This document shows positions 43,976-51,784 of a stretch of DNA of 64,000 nucleotides, piece by piece. Source of the DNA: Anaerotignum sp. MSJ-24 (GTDB lineage Bacteria > Bacillota > Clostridia > Lachnospirales > Anaerotignaceae); NCBI RefSeq assembly GCF_018918145.1, contig NZ_JAHLPX010000004.1:62001-126000 (forward strand), in the 5' to 3' direction. Each line of letters starts with the position of its first letter. Position 1 is the first letter of the stretch. The notes under the pieces are model-generated. The model was not told the DNA's origin, made no database searches, and saw nothing but the letters and a program-made list of their open reading frames with translations. The translations under genes were made by a program, and so were the position numbers.

Positions 43976-45061
43976 TTGACTGATGAAGAATATATGAGAA
44001 TTGCCATAAATGAGGCAATAAAGGGAACAGGATATACTTCACCTAACCCGTTGGTAGGAGCGGTAATAGTTAAAGACGGAAAAATTCTTAATAAGGATTA
44101 TCACCATAAATACGGCGAATTTCATGCCGAAAGGAATGCAATATTGAACTGCAAGGAGGATATGCAGGGAGCGGATATATATGTTACTCTTGAGCCTTGC
44201 TGTCATTACGGAAAAACGCCGCCTTGTACGGATATTATAATCGAAAGCGGAATAAAAAGAGTTTTTATCGGTTCAGCTGATCCGAATCCTCTGGTTGCCG
44301 GTAAGGGAGCAGAAAAGCTCAGAAGTAACGGTATTGAGGTTATTGAGGGAGTGCTTAAGGACGAATGCGATAAAATAAATGATGTATTTTTTCACTATAT
44401 AACACATAAAACACCGTTTGTGGCAATGAAATATGCAATGACCGCAGACGGTAAAATTGCAACAAGAACAGGTGCATCACAATGGATAACAGGAGAAACG
44501 GCAAGAGAAAATGTCCATAAAAGCAGACTGAAATATTCAGGGATTATGGTTGGTATAGGTACGGTGCTTAAGGATGATCCAATGCTTACCTGTCGAATAA
44601 CGGGAGGTAGAAATCCTATACGAATAATATGTGATTCAAAGCTGAGAACACCGTTTGAAAGCAATATAGTTAAAACGGCTGGTGAAGTACCGACGATTAT
44701 AGCAACGGTATCGGAAGATAAAGAGCTTATAGAAAAATATACGGACAAAAACATAACTGTTATACAAACATCCGATGATAACGGACATGTTGATTTAAAT
44801 GAGCTTATGATAAAGCTCGGCGAAATGAAAATAGACGGAATTCTTCTTGAAGGTGGCGGAGAACTGAATTTCAGTGCTCTAAAAGCCGGAATAGTAAATA
44901 AAATAGAATGTTATATAGCCCCGAAAATATTCGGAGGAACCGAGGCAAAATCACCTGTCGGCGGTATCGGAGTGGATGTTCCTGACGAGGCATTTGTTTT
45001 TGAAAAGCCGGATGTGTCCTTCTTTGATGATGACATTCTCTTGGAATGGAGGCTGAAATAA
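43976..45061 (+). CDS. ribD: Riboflavin biosynthesis deaminase/reductase
   Basis: Bifunctional enzyme that deaminates then reduces the pyrimidine intermediate. Residues 1-145 are the zinc deaminase (FHAERNAILNC, LEPCCHYGKTPPC); residues 146-361 are the reductase (MKYAMTADGKIATRTGASQWITG, LLEGGGELNFS). The start is most likely TTG at 43976, 8 nt from GGAGG; an ATG at 43970 is only 2 nt from it. First gene of a five-gene unit under FMN control. Confidence 0.94.
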   Translation: MTDEEYMRIAINEAIKGTGYTSPNPLVGAVIVKDGKILNKDYHHKYGEFHAERNAILNCKEDMQGADIYVTLEPCCHYGKTPPCTDIIIESGIKRVFIGSADPNPLVAGKGAEKLRSNGIEVIEGVLKDECDKINDVFFHYITHKTPFVAMKYAMTADGKIATRTGASQWITGETARENVHKSRLKYSGIMVGIGTVLKDDPMLTCRITGGRNPIRIICDSKLRTPFESNIVKTAGEVPTIIATVSEDKELIEKYTDKNITVIQTSDDNGHVDLNELMIKLGEMKIDGILLEGGGELNFSALKAGIVNKIECYIAPKIFGGTEAKSPVGGIGVDVPDEAFVFEKPDVSFFDDDILLEWRLK

Positions 45062-45712
45062 GTGTTTACCGGAATAGTTGAAGAAATGGGAACGATAGTC
45101 CGAGTGGAAAAAGGAGCAAAATCTTCAAGGCTTACGGTTTCGGGCGACAAAATATTTTCGGATTTAAAGCTTGGCGACAGCGTTGCGACCAACGGAGTAT
45201 GCCTTACGGTAACAAGCTTTTCCAAAGGCATATTCACTGCCGATGTTATGAACGAAACGCTTAAACGAAGCAATCTCGGAGAGCTCAGACAGGGCAGCAT
45301 GGTAAATCTCGAAAGAGCAATGATTGCCAACGGACGCTTTGGCGGCCATATAGTTTCGGGACACATAGACGGAACGGGAGTTATAACAAAAATTGAGCAG
45401 GACGATATAGCTGTTTGGTACACAATAAGAGCCGACAGAAAAATAATGAAATATATAATCGAAAAAGGCTCGGTTGCCATTGACGGCATTAGCCTTACGA
45501 TTGCAAAGGTAACGGACAATGACTTTTCCGTATCGCTGATACCGCATACGGCAAAGGAAACAGTTCTCGGATACAAGAAAACAGGCGACACGGTCAATCT
45601 TGAAAATGACGTTGTCGGAAAATATATAGAACATTTTTTAAGCTTTAAGGAAGAGCCGGAAACAAAGAGCTCGGGAATAACAAAGGAATTTCTTTTGAAA
45701 GCAGGATTTTAA
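45062..45712 (+). CDS. ribE: Riboflavin synthase alpha chain
   Basis: Dismutates two lumazine molecules to riboflavin. The 216-residue protein is two similar barrel halves; MFTGIVEEMGTIVRVEKG opens the first, and VNLERAMIANGRFGGHIVSGHIDGTG links to the second. GTG start immediately after the ribD stop. Full-length with both N-terminal MFTGIVEE and GHIVSGHIDG signatures. Confidence 0.95.
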   Translation: MFTGIVEEMGTIVRVEKGAKSSRLTVSGDKIFSDLKLGDSVATNGVCLTVTSFSKGIFTADVMNETLKRSNLGELRQGSMVNLERAMIANGRFGGHIVSGHIDGTGVITKIEQDDIAVWYTIRADRKIMKYIIEKGSVAIDGISLTIAKVTDNDFSVSLIPHTAKETVLGYKKTGDTVNLENDVVGKYIEHFLSFKEEPETKSSGITKEFLLKAGF

Positions 45713-45728
45713 CAAGGAGGAATAAATT

Positions 45729-46934
45729 ATGGCAGCAAAATTCAGTACAGTAGAAGAGGCACTTGAAGAACTCAGACAGGGAAAAATAATATTGGTTACA
45801 GACGATGAGGACAGAGAAAACGAAGGTGATTTCATCTGCTCCGCAGAAGCTGCAACAACAGAGAATATAAACTTTATGGCTATGCACGGTAAAGGACTTA
45901 TATGTATGCCGATGAGCGAGGAATATATCAAAAAGCTTAAGCTTCCCCAGATGGTAACAAACAATACAGATAATCACGAAACAGCATTTACAGTTTCAAT
46001 CGACCATGTTGATACAACAACAGGTATTTCTGCGGCAGAGCGTTCAATAACAGCAATGAAATGCGTTGATGACGATGCTAAGCCCGAAGATTTCAGACGT
46101 CCGGGCCATATGTTCCCTCTCCTTGCAAAGAAAAACGGTGTTCTCGAAAGAAACGGCCATACAGAGGCAACTGTAGACCTTATGCGTCTTGCAGGACTTA
46201 AGGAATGCGGTCTTTGCTGCGAAATAATGCGTGAAGACGGAACAATGATGAGAAAAACAGAGCTCCTTGAGCTTGCCGAAAAATACAATATAAAAATAAT
46301 AACAATAGCCGCATTACAGCAGTACAGAAAGGTAAACGACAAGCTTGTTGAATGTGTTGCAAGAACAAAAATGCCTACAAAATATGGTCAGTTTGTTGCT
46401 TACTGCTATGTAAACAAGCTTAACGGTGAGCACCATGTTGCACTTGTTAAGGGCGATATCGGCGACGGAAAGAGCGTGCTTTGCCGAGTTCATTCGGAAT
46501 GTCTTACAGGTGATGCCTTCGGTTCATTAAAATGCGACTGCGGTGAACAGCTTGCACAGGCTATGCGTCAGATTGAGAAGGAAGGCAGAGGCATACTGCT
46601 TTATTTAAGACAGGAAGGCAGAGGAATCGGCCTTGTCAATAAGCTCCGTGCTTATGAGCTTCAGGACAAGGGACTTGACACTGTTGAGGCAAATATAGCT
46701 CTCGGATTTAAAGAGGATTTAAGAGAATATTATATCGGCTCACAGATTTTAAGAGATCTCGGTGTTAAAACATTAAGACTTCTTACAAACAATCCGCTTA
46801 AAATCGAAGGACTTTCTGATTTCGGCCTTTCAATAGAAGAAAGAGTTCCCATCGAAATGGAGCTTACAAAATATGATGAATTTTATATGAAAACAAAGCA
46901 GAACAAAATGGGACACATGCTTCATTTCAAATAA
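45729..46934 (+). CDS. ribBA: DHBP synthase / GTP cyclohydrolase II fusion
   Basis: Makes both riboflavin precursors: dihydroxybutanone phosphate from ribulose 5-phosphate (residues 1-200) and the pyrimidine from GTP (residues 205-401). N-terminal domain has [17 protein letters not shown] and [10 protein letters not shown]-terminal domain has [20 protein letters not shown] (zinc ligands) and [20 protein letters not shown]. The 401-residue length is typical of the fusion. Starts behind AAGGAGG, 16 bp after ribE. Confidence 0.96.
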   Translation: MAAKFSTVEEALEELRQGKIILVTDDEDRENEGDFICSAEAATTENINFMAMHGKGLICMPMSEEYIKKLKLPQMVTNNTDNHETAFTVSIDHVDTTTGISAAERSITAMKCVDDDAKPEDFRRPGHMFPLLAKKNGVLERNGHTEATVDLMRLAGLKECGLCCEIMREDGTMMRKTELLELAEKYNIKIITIAALQQYRKVNDKLVECVARTKMPTKYGQFVAYCYVNKLNGEHHVALVKGDIGDGKSVLCRVHSECLTGDAFGSLKCDCGEQLAQAMRQIEKEGRGILLYLRQEGRGIGLVNKLRAYELQDKGLDTVEANIALGFKEDLREYYIGSQILRDLGVKTLRLLTNNPLKIEGLSDFGLSIEERVPIEMELTKYDEFYMKTKQNKMGHMLHFK

Positions 46935-46984
46935 AAATAAAAAGAACAAAATATATATTATTGCATAAACAGGAGGATATTAAA

Positions 46985-47452
46985 ATGAACGTATATGAAG
47001 GAAGTCTTGTATCACAGGGAATTAAAGTAGGCATTGTTGCCGCACGTTTTAACGAATTTATTGTATCTAAGCTTGTCAGCGGAGCATTGGACGGACTTAA
47101 AAGACATGATGTTAAGGACGAAGACATTGATGTTGCATGGGTTCCCGGTGCATTTGAAATTCCGCTTATTGCATCAAAAATGGCTAATTCGGGAAAATAT
47201 GACGCAGTTATATGTCTTGGTGCTGTAATCAGAGGAGCAACATCACATTATGATTATGTTTGCAATGAGGTTTCAAAGGGTGTTGCACAGGCAGGACTTA
47301 ATTCAGGAGTTCCCGTACTCTTCGGAGTTGTTACAACAGAAAATATTGAACAGGCTATCGAACGTGCCGGAACAAAGGCAGGAAACAAAGGCTATGACTG
47401 TGCTCTCGGTGCTGTTGAAATGGTTAATCTTATCAAAGGCATGAGCTTATGA
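46985..47452 (+). CDS. ribH: 6,7-dimethyl-8-ribityllumazine synthase
   Basis: Condenses the pyrimidine with DHBP to lumazine, usually as a 60-mer shell. The 155-residue protein has [20 protein letters not shown] at residue 17, [10 protein letters not shown] near 52 and [19 protein letters not shown] near 80. The ATG at 46985 follows AGGAGG; the frame is open eight codons upstream without a site. Its stop overlaps the next gene by four bases. Confidence 0.96.
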   Translation: MNVYEGSLVSQGIKVGIVAARFNEFIVSKLVSGALDGLKRHDVKDEDIDVAWVPGAFEIPLIASKMANSGKYDAVICLGAVIRGATSHYDYVCNEVSKGVAQAGLNSGVPVLFGVVTTENIEQAIERAGTKAGNKGYDCALGAVEMVNLIKGMSL

Positions 47453-48102
47453 TAAACATAGTTTTCGACTATGACGGAACACTGCATGACAGCTTGAAAA
47501 TATATGCTCCGGCATTCAGAAAATGCTGTGAACTGCTTGAAATAGAAGGGCTAAAGGAGCATAGTGAATATACTGATGACGAAATAAAAAAATGGATAGG
47601 CATGGATGCAAAAACCATGTGGAATACATTCATGCCGAGTCTTTCGCAGAGCCTAAAGGATAAATACAGTGCCTTTATTGGCGAGAAAATGCTTGAGTAT
47701 ATCAATCAAGGCAGGGCGGTGCTTTATGACGGTGCATTGGATATTCTCGAAAAGCTGAAAGCCGATAATTACAGGCTTATATTTTTGAGCAGCTGCAAAA
47801 ACAGCTATATGCAGGCACATATAAAAGCCTTTGGTCTTGATAAGTATTTCGATGATTTTTATTGTACGGAGGATTACGGCTTTATTCCGAAGTACGAAAT
47901 ATTTAAAGACATAAAAGGAAAATATAATGGAAATTTTATTGTTATAGGCGACAGATACAGCGATATGGAGGTTGCCGATAAATATGGTTTAAAATCAATC
48001 GGCTGTGCTTACGGCTACGGAATGGCTGATGAGCTGGAAGCGGCTTCGGCTGTGGCGTATGATGTTAAAGATATTTATAGGCTTGTCAAAACAATATATT
48101 AA
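47449..48102 (+). CDS. HAD-family phosphatase coupled to riboflavin operon
   Basis: A 217-residue HAD subfamily IA phosphatase: nucleophile motif DYDGTLHDS at residues 7-15, motif II FLSSCKN near 113, Lys in GFIPKYE and the acidic motif [15 protein letters not shown] near 167. Its ATG overlaps the ribH stop (ATGA), so it is translated with the riboflavin enzymes. The pathway needs a HAD-type phosphatase to dephosphorylate the RibD product (known from YcsE/YbjI-type enzymes), and this gene is a good candidate by position. Substrate is inferred, not seen. Confidence 0.85.
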   Translation: MINIVFDYDGTLHDSLKIYAPAFRKCCELLEIEGLKEHSEYTDDEIKKWIGMDAKTMWNTFMPSLSQSLKDKYSAFIGEKMLEYINQGRAVLYDGALDILEKLKADNYRLIFLSSCKNSYMQAHIKAFGLDKYFDDFYCTEDYGFIPKYEIFKDIKGKYNGNFIVIGDRYSDMEVADKYGLKSIGCAYGYGMADELEAASAVAYDVKDIYRLVKTIY

Positions 48103-48109
48103 TCCACAA

Positions 48110-48146
48110 AAGTTCGTATTTTTTAATAAAATACGGACTTTTTTTA
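48110..48146 (+). terminator. Terminator of riboflavin operon
   Basis: AAGTTCGTATTTT and AAAATACGGACTT form a 13-bp stem (one G-U) with loop TTAAT, followed by TTTTT. Confidence 0.88.
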
Positions 48147-48193
48147 TGCTATAATCATTTGGTAAATTCGTTTATATGAAGGAGGCTTTTGGA

Positions 48194-48676
48194 TTGAAAA
48201 TTAAATATAAAGCGGTGTTGTCGGCTTTGGTGATTATGTTTTCTATGGCTGGGTGTTCATCAAACAGCAGTGCAAACGACAGCATAGATACCGACGAGGC
48301 TGTGCTTATACATGAGGAAACGGTGTCACCAAATGAAAAATATGTTGAGTCTGAAGATGATATTATATATTACAATATAAATGTCTGGCAGAATAAAGAT
48401 AATACTATTTTTGTAAATGCCAGCTCAAATACGCCGTTTTTTGATGATACACAGTATTCAGTCGATTGTGATGAACAGATAGATGAATCAGACATAACAA
48501 TAAAGTGGACAACATTAATGGGAAGTACCGAAAGCTCGGAAAAAGATGAACTTGTTATAGGAAATGTAATTATTTCCAAAGACGGAAAAGAAATAAGCGA
48601 CAAAAAGATTAATTTTATGGTTAAGGGAATAAATGCCGTTGTTGATGTTATAAACGAAAACAGCAAGAACAACTAA
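48194..48676 (+). CDS. Small lipoprotein of unknown function
   Basis: A 160-residue predicted lipoprotein that I do not recognise. With a TTG start at 48194, 8 nt after AAGGAGG, the signal peptide reads MKIKYKAVLSALVIMFSMAGC with lipobox SMAGC. The mature part is acidic and Ser/Asn-rich, followed by a beta-rich domain (YNINVWQNKDNTIFVNAS). An in-frame ATG at 48176 lies upstream of the ribosome site. It stands alone; its stop codon TAA shares its last two bases with the start of repeat copy B. Confidence 0.72.
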   Translation: MKIKYKAVLSALVIMFSMAGCSSNSSANDSIDTDEAVLIHEETVSPNEKYVESEDDIIYYNINVWQNKDNTIFVNASSNTPFFDDTQYSVDCDEQIDESDITIKWTTLMGSTESSEKDELVIGNVIISKDGKEISDKKINFMVKGINAVVDVINENSKNN

Positions 48677-48857
48677 GTCGAAATCATGATTTCGACTTGT
48701 TTAAACAGAGGCATGAATAGCGCATTCCATCGGCTAAAAAGCCTTGAAACTACTGACCATGCAAGATGATATGGTGGCAAAGCTGCTTTTGCTTGCTAAA
48801 GTCATGACTATTGTTTCCTAATGCCTTCCGCTGAATAAAAATAGCTTTGTCTACGGT
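48675..48857 (+). repeat. Dispersed hairpin repeat, copy B
   Basis: About 183 bp, same orientation as the lipoprotein gene. Opens with AAGTCGAAATC-AT-GATTTCGACTT, then GTTTAAAC, GGCTAAAAAGCC, CCATG/TATGG hairpin (48757-48774), GTGGC/GCTGC, GTCATGAC and TTTCCTAATGCCTTCCGCTG. Relative to copy A (reversed, 31293-31541) it lacks the GACGGGA hairpin and the 5' arm of the TTAGGAAAC hairpin. It begins within the upstream stop codon and ends two bases before a terminator stem. No coding potential. Confidence 0.88.
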
Positions 48858-48859
48858 CT

Positions 48860-48889
48860 AAAACTGCCAACAGGCAGTTTTGTTTTTTT
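48860..48889 (+). terminator. Terminator following repeat copy B
   Basis: AAAACTGCC and GGCAGTTTT form a perfect 9-bp stem with loop AACA, followed by GTTTTTTT. Probably the real terminator of the lipoprotein transcript, placed after the repeat. Confidence 0.88.
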
Positions 48890-48899
48890 AAAACTAAAA

Positions 48900-48944
48900 T
48901 TTAATAAAATTAATATTGACTTTAATAAAATTAAATGATATTTT
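48900..48944 (+). promoter_or_regulatory. Promoter with paired 14-bp direct repeats (DUF2089 gene)
   Basis: TTGACT at 48916-48921 and TATTTT at 48939-48944 have a 17-bp spacer. Identical direct repeats TTTAATAAAATTAA occur at 48900-48913 and 48921-48934, exactly 21 bp (two helical turns) apart, one before and one after the -35. They could be operator half-sites for the regulator encoded just downstream. Confidence 0.5.
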
Positions 48945-48968
48945 AATTATATTAAAGAGGTGATTTAT

Positions 48969-49280
48969 ATGGTGAATGAGTCAAAAATATCTTCTTTGCC
49001 GATATGGATGACAAATCTAAATGATGAAGATATAGCTTTTATAAAACGGTTTGTGCTTTCCTCCGGCTCGCTTAAGGAAATGGCAAATCAGTATGAGGTT
49101 ACTTATCCGACGGTAAGAAACAGGCTTGACAGGCTTATAGAAAAAATAAAGCTTGCCGACAGTTCGACTGAGAGCGAATATATTAAGCTTATAAAAAAGC
49201 TTGCCATTGACGAGCATATAGATTTTGAGGCGGCAAAGCTTTTGATTGAGGAATACAGAAAGATTAAGGAGGATAAATAA
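48969..49280 (+). CDS. DUF2089 family helix-turn-helix protein
   Basis: A 103-residue small regulator-like protein. The N-terminal LPIWMTNLNDEDIAFIKRFVLSSGSLKEMANQYEVTYPTVRNRLDRLIEKI is the DUF2089 helix-turn-helix; the C-terminal part is helical and charged. The start ATG follows AAAGAGGTG. It is followed at once by a small membrane protein gene, a pairing often seen for regulators of membrane or envelope functions. Target is unknown; self-regulation through the upstream direct repeats is possible. Confidence 0.8.
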   Translation: MVNESKISSLPIWMTNLNDEDIAFIKRFVLSSGSLKEMANQYEVTYPTVRNRLDRLIEKIKLADSSTESEYIKLIKKLAIDEHIDFEAAKLLIEEYRKIKEDK

Positions 49281-49281
49281 A

Positions 49282-49602
49282 ATGAAAAGATTTACCGTTT
49301 TTATGTTTATCTTTATTATTATTATGTTCGGGCTTCTTGTTTTGCAAATATTTTTATCAAGAGCAAAAAATAAATTTTTGGGATTAATTATTCCTGCTGT
49401 TACACTGATATATTCTTTTATTGCAACATTTGGAAATATGATTTATGACGGAAAAAACACATTATCTATTGTTGTTGTTTTTATTGTTTTCAACATTCCT
49501 ACTTTTATATTGCTTGCTGTTTACGGAGCAACAAAAAGCGGCATGAAAAAAGCTGAACAGGCAGAAAAAGAAAAAACAAAAATGAATATAAAGGATTTAT
49601 AA
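49282..49602 (+). CDS. Small membrane protein
   Basis: A 106-residue protein with three clear membrane spans (residues 3-22, 32-50 and 57-78) and a charged C-terminus rich in Lys and Glu. I do not recognise the family. Start at 49282 behind AAGGAGG at the end of the DUF2089 gene, one base after its stop, so the two are coupled. The frame is open 12 codons upstream inside the preceding gene. It may be the membrane partner or target of that regulator. Confidence 0.72.
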   Translation: MKRFTVFMFIFIIIMFGLLVLQIFLSRAKNKFLGLIIPAVTLIYSFIATFGNMIYDGKNTLSIVVVFIVFNIPTFILLAVYGATKSGMKKAEQAEKEKTKMNIKDL

Positions 49603-49631
49603 TGTAAAGAATATCCGAGAGGTGATATTCT

Positions 49632-49997
49632 TTGGCTAATAAATCGAAAAACGGCAGAAAAACAATATGGATAGGCATAATAACCGGCTTTGCCAATGGG
49701 CTTTTCGGCTCAGGCGGCGGTACTGTCGTAGTTCCCTGTATGGAAAAATATCTCGGCATAGACGCCCATAAATCCCATGCGACTGCCATTGCGGTTATAC
49801 TTCCGCTGTCTGTGCTTTCCGCAGTAATATATTTTTTCAAAGCAAATATACCGTGGCTTGAAACTATAATCGTTTCAGCGGGAGGCGTTGCAGGAGGTTT
49901 TGTCGGAGCAAAGCTGCTGAACAGAATATCCGGAAGGTGGTTGCATATAATATTCGGTGCGGCAATGCTTGCGGCGGCAGTGAGGATGTTCTTATGA
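49632..49997 (+). CDS. TauE/SafE-type exporter, first half-protein
   Basis: A 121-residue, four-span protein corresponding to one half of a TauE/SafE anion exporter (usually about 250 residues with two homologous halves). The motif GFANGLFGSGGGTVVVPCM near residue 19 is the family GxGGG loop. TTG start at 49632 after GAGAGGTG. Its stop overlaps the ATG of the next gene, which encodes the other half. The pair likely assembles as a heterodimer; substrate (sulfite, sulfonate or other anion) is unknown. Confidence 0.83.
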   Translation: MANKSKNGRKTIWIGIITGFANGLFGSGGGTVVVPCMEKYLGIDAHKSHATAIAVILPLSVLSAVIYFFKANIPWLETIIVSAGGVAGGFVGAKLLNRISGRWLHIIFGAAMLAAAVRMFL

Positions 49998-50341
49998 TTT
50001 GGCTCGCAGTTGTAGGCTTTGCCTCGGGAATAATAAGCGGAATGGGAATCGGCGGCGGCACAATACTTATACCGGCGCTGGTTATGCTTACGGACATGAA
50101 TCAGCAGGCATTACAGGGAATAAACCTCATATATTTTATACCAACAGCGGTAATTGCATTGATTACACATATGAAAGCCGGAAATGTAGAAAAAAGTGTT
50201 GTTAAACCTATAATAATGTACGGAATTATCGGTGCTGTTGCCGGTTCGATTATTGCAGTCGGAATGAATTCGGAAGTATTGAGAAAAATATTTGCTGTTT
50301 TTCTTGTATTTATGGGAATAAATGAAGTAAGAAAAAAGTAA
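49994..50341 (+). CDS. TauE/SafE-type exporter, second half-protein
   Basis: A 115-residue, four-span partner of the preceding half exporter. It starts MIWLAVVGFASGIISGMGIGGGTILIPALVML, again with the GxGGG loop, and has NLIYFIPTAVIALITHMKAG near residue 50. ATGA overlap with the upstream gene implies fixed stoichiometry. This is not a frameshifted single gene: the junction has a proper stop, start and N-terminal span. Followed by uppP after its own promoter. Confidence 0.83.
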   Translation: MIWLAVVGFASGIISGMGIGGGTILIPALVMLTDMNQQALQGINLIYFIPTAVIALITHMKAGNVEKSVVKPIIMYGIIGAVAGSIIAVGMNSEVLRKIFAVFLVFMGINEVRKK

Positions 50342-50364
50342 GAAATATCCGGACTAAAATTATA

Positions 50365-50392
50365 TTGCTTTGCAGGCTTTAAGTGTTATACT
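50365..50392 (+). promoter_or_regulatory. Promoter of uppP
   Basis: TTGCTT at 50365-50370 and TATACT at 50387-50392 with a 16-bp spacer, about 60 bp before the start. Confidence 0.5.
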
Positions 50393-50454
50393 AAGAAATG
50401 AAAATAACATATAATTTAAAACAAAAAATTACAATATGACATATGGGGGTTTAT

Positions 50455-51282
50455 ATGATTGAGATTTTAAAGGCTATTGTATTCGGAATAGTTGAAGGCA
50501 TTACCGAATGGCTTCCCATAAGCAGTACGGGACATCTTATACTTCTTAAACAGCTTATGCCGCTTAAGGTATCGGAATCGTTCTGGAATATGTTTGAGGT
50601 TGTTATTCAGCTTGGAGCAATACTTGCGGTTGTGCTCATATTCTGGCACAAAATTTTCCCTTTCAGAAAAGAACGTGGAAGATGGCATACTGATATGCGT
50701 ATAATCAATCTTTGGATAAAGATTATCGTTGCATGTATACCGGCGGCAATAATAGGACTTCTTTTTGATGATAAAATCAATGCACTGTTCTACAATCCGA
50801 CAAGCGTAAGCATTGCACTCATCGTTTTCGGTGTTCTGTTCATTGTTATTGAAAACAGAAACCGCAGAATGAGACCGAGAGTAACAAAGCTTGGTCAGCT
50901 TACATATCAGACAGCAATTATAATAGGCCTGTTCCAGGTGCTTGCGGCAGTGTTTCCCGGAACATCACGTTCCGGAGCAACAATAATCGGTGCTTTGCTC
51001 ATCGGCGTTTCAAGAACGGTTGCGGCTGAATTTACATTTTTCCTTGCAATACCGGTTATGTTCGGAGCAAGCCTTCTTAAGCTTATTAAATTCGGTTTCC
51101 ATTTCTCAGGATTGGAGATCGGAATACTTGTTGTCGGAATGGTTTCCGCATTCATAGTTTCGGTTATAGTAATAAGATTTTTGATGGGCTATATCAAAAA
51201 GCATGATTTCAAGGTGTTCGGTTGGTATAGAATTGTGCTCGGCATAATAGTACTTTTGTATTTCGGGCTTTTAGTAAAATAA
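50455..51282 (+). CDS. uppP: Undecaprenyl-diphosphatase
   Basis: Recycles undecaprenyl diphosphate to the monophosphate lipid carrier for wall synthesis. The 275-residue membrane protein has GIVEGITEWLPISSTGHLIL at residue 9 and the second catalytic motif PGTSRSGATIIGALLIGVSR near residue 172. The ATG at 50455 follows ATGGGGGT; an ATG 12 bp upstream lies inside that site. Known to give bacitracin resistance when abundant (family knowledge). Single-gene unit with strong terminator. Confidence 0.95.
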   Translation: MIEILKAIVFGIVEGITEWLPISSTGHLILLKQLMPLKVSESFWNMFEVVIQLGAILAVVLIFWHKIFPFRKERGRWHTDMRIINLWIKIIVACIPAAIIGLLFDDKINALFYNPTSVSIALIVFGVLFIVIENRNRRMRPRVTKLGQLTYQTAIIIGLFQVLAAVFPGTSRSGATIIGALLIGVSRTVAAEFTFFLAIPVMFGASLLKLIKFGFHFSGLEIGILVVGMVSAFIVSVIVIRFLMGYIKKHDFKVFGWYRIVLGIIVLLYFGLLVK

Positions 51283-51292
51283 ATTTTATAGG

Positions 51293-51330
51293 GAACTTCT
51301 GCATTTATATATGTGCGGAAGTTCTTTTTT
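51293..51330 (+). terminator. Terminator after uppP
   Basis: GAACTTCTGCA and TGCGGAAGTTC form an 11-bp stem (one G-U) with a 10-nt loop, followed by TTTTTT. Confidence 0.87.
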
Positions 51331-51524
51331 ATTACCGAAAATAATAAACAATTGGCGTATTTTGATGTTAAAATTGTTAAGTGGTTTTTAAATTTTACGG
51401 TTATAGAATTTTGTTAAAAATAAATACAAATATATGTTATGTAAACTTTAGCCTTTTGTTGATGTATATATTATATACAGCTCTGTCACAGAGATATTAA
51501 CATTAAAAAAGCCCGTATAACAGG

Positions 51525-51588
51525 TTATGCACAGAGTTATACACTTTATCCACAGAAAATAAATGTGGATTATGGGGAATTATGCACA
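51525..51588. other. Cluster of five DnaA-box-like 9-mers
   Basis: TTATGCACA (51525-51533), TTATACACT (51537-51545), TTATCCACA (51546-51554), TGTGGATTA, i.e. reversed TAATCCACA (51564-51572), and TTATGCACA (51580-51588). Three match TTATNCACA exactly and two differ by one base. DNA from about 51640 to 51790 is extremely A+T rich. Both neighbours read the same way and dnaA is not nearby, so origin function is unproven. The intergenic region 51331-51925 holds no gene I can see; CTCTGT-C-ACAGAG (51481-51493) is a further small dyad. Confidence 0.65.
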
Positions 51589-51755
51589 TTCGCACTTTAA
51601 ATAGACATAATCGAGGAATGCCCTAAAAACGGCATAAATAGCACTATTAAATTTGACAATATTTTTTAATGCAATAATTTTAACGAATTATGTAAAGTTG
51701 ACAGGAGGTTATATTCTGTTATTTAAAAAATTTTTGAATTAAATTTAAAATAAAA

Positions 51756-51784
51756 AGAGGATTTTTGAAATTTGTGCAGAATAT
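51756..51784 (+). promoter_or_regulatory. Sigma-H-like promoter for hpf
   Basis: AGAGGATTT at 51756-51764 fits RNAGGAWWW, and GCAGAATAT at 51776-51784 fits RNNGAATWW, with spacing in the normal sigma-H range. The leader to hpf is about 135 nt. The B. subtilis hpf gene (yvyD) is transcribed by sigma-H and sigma-B, which supports the reading. Sigma-A-like TTGACA at 51653 and 51698 lack good -10 boxes. Confidence 0.55.

Noticed and set aside
7821-48857. CRISPR array interpretation of the repeats
   Set aside because: Only three scattered copies of unequal length exist, without regular spacers or cas genes.
49632-50341. Frameshifted single TauE gene
   Set aside because: The two frames meet in a clean ATGA stop-start overlap and each half begins with a proper membrane span, so a genuine two-gene arrangement is more likely.
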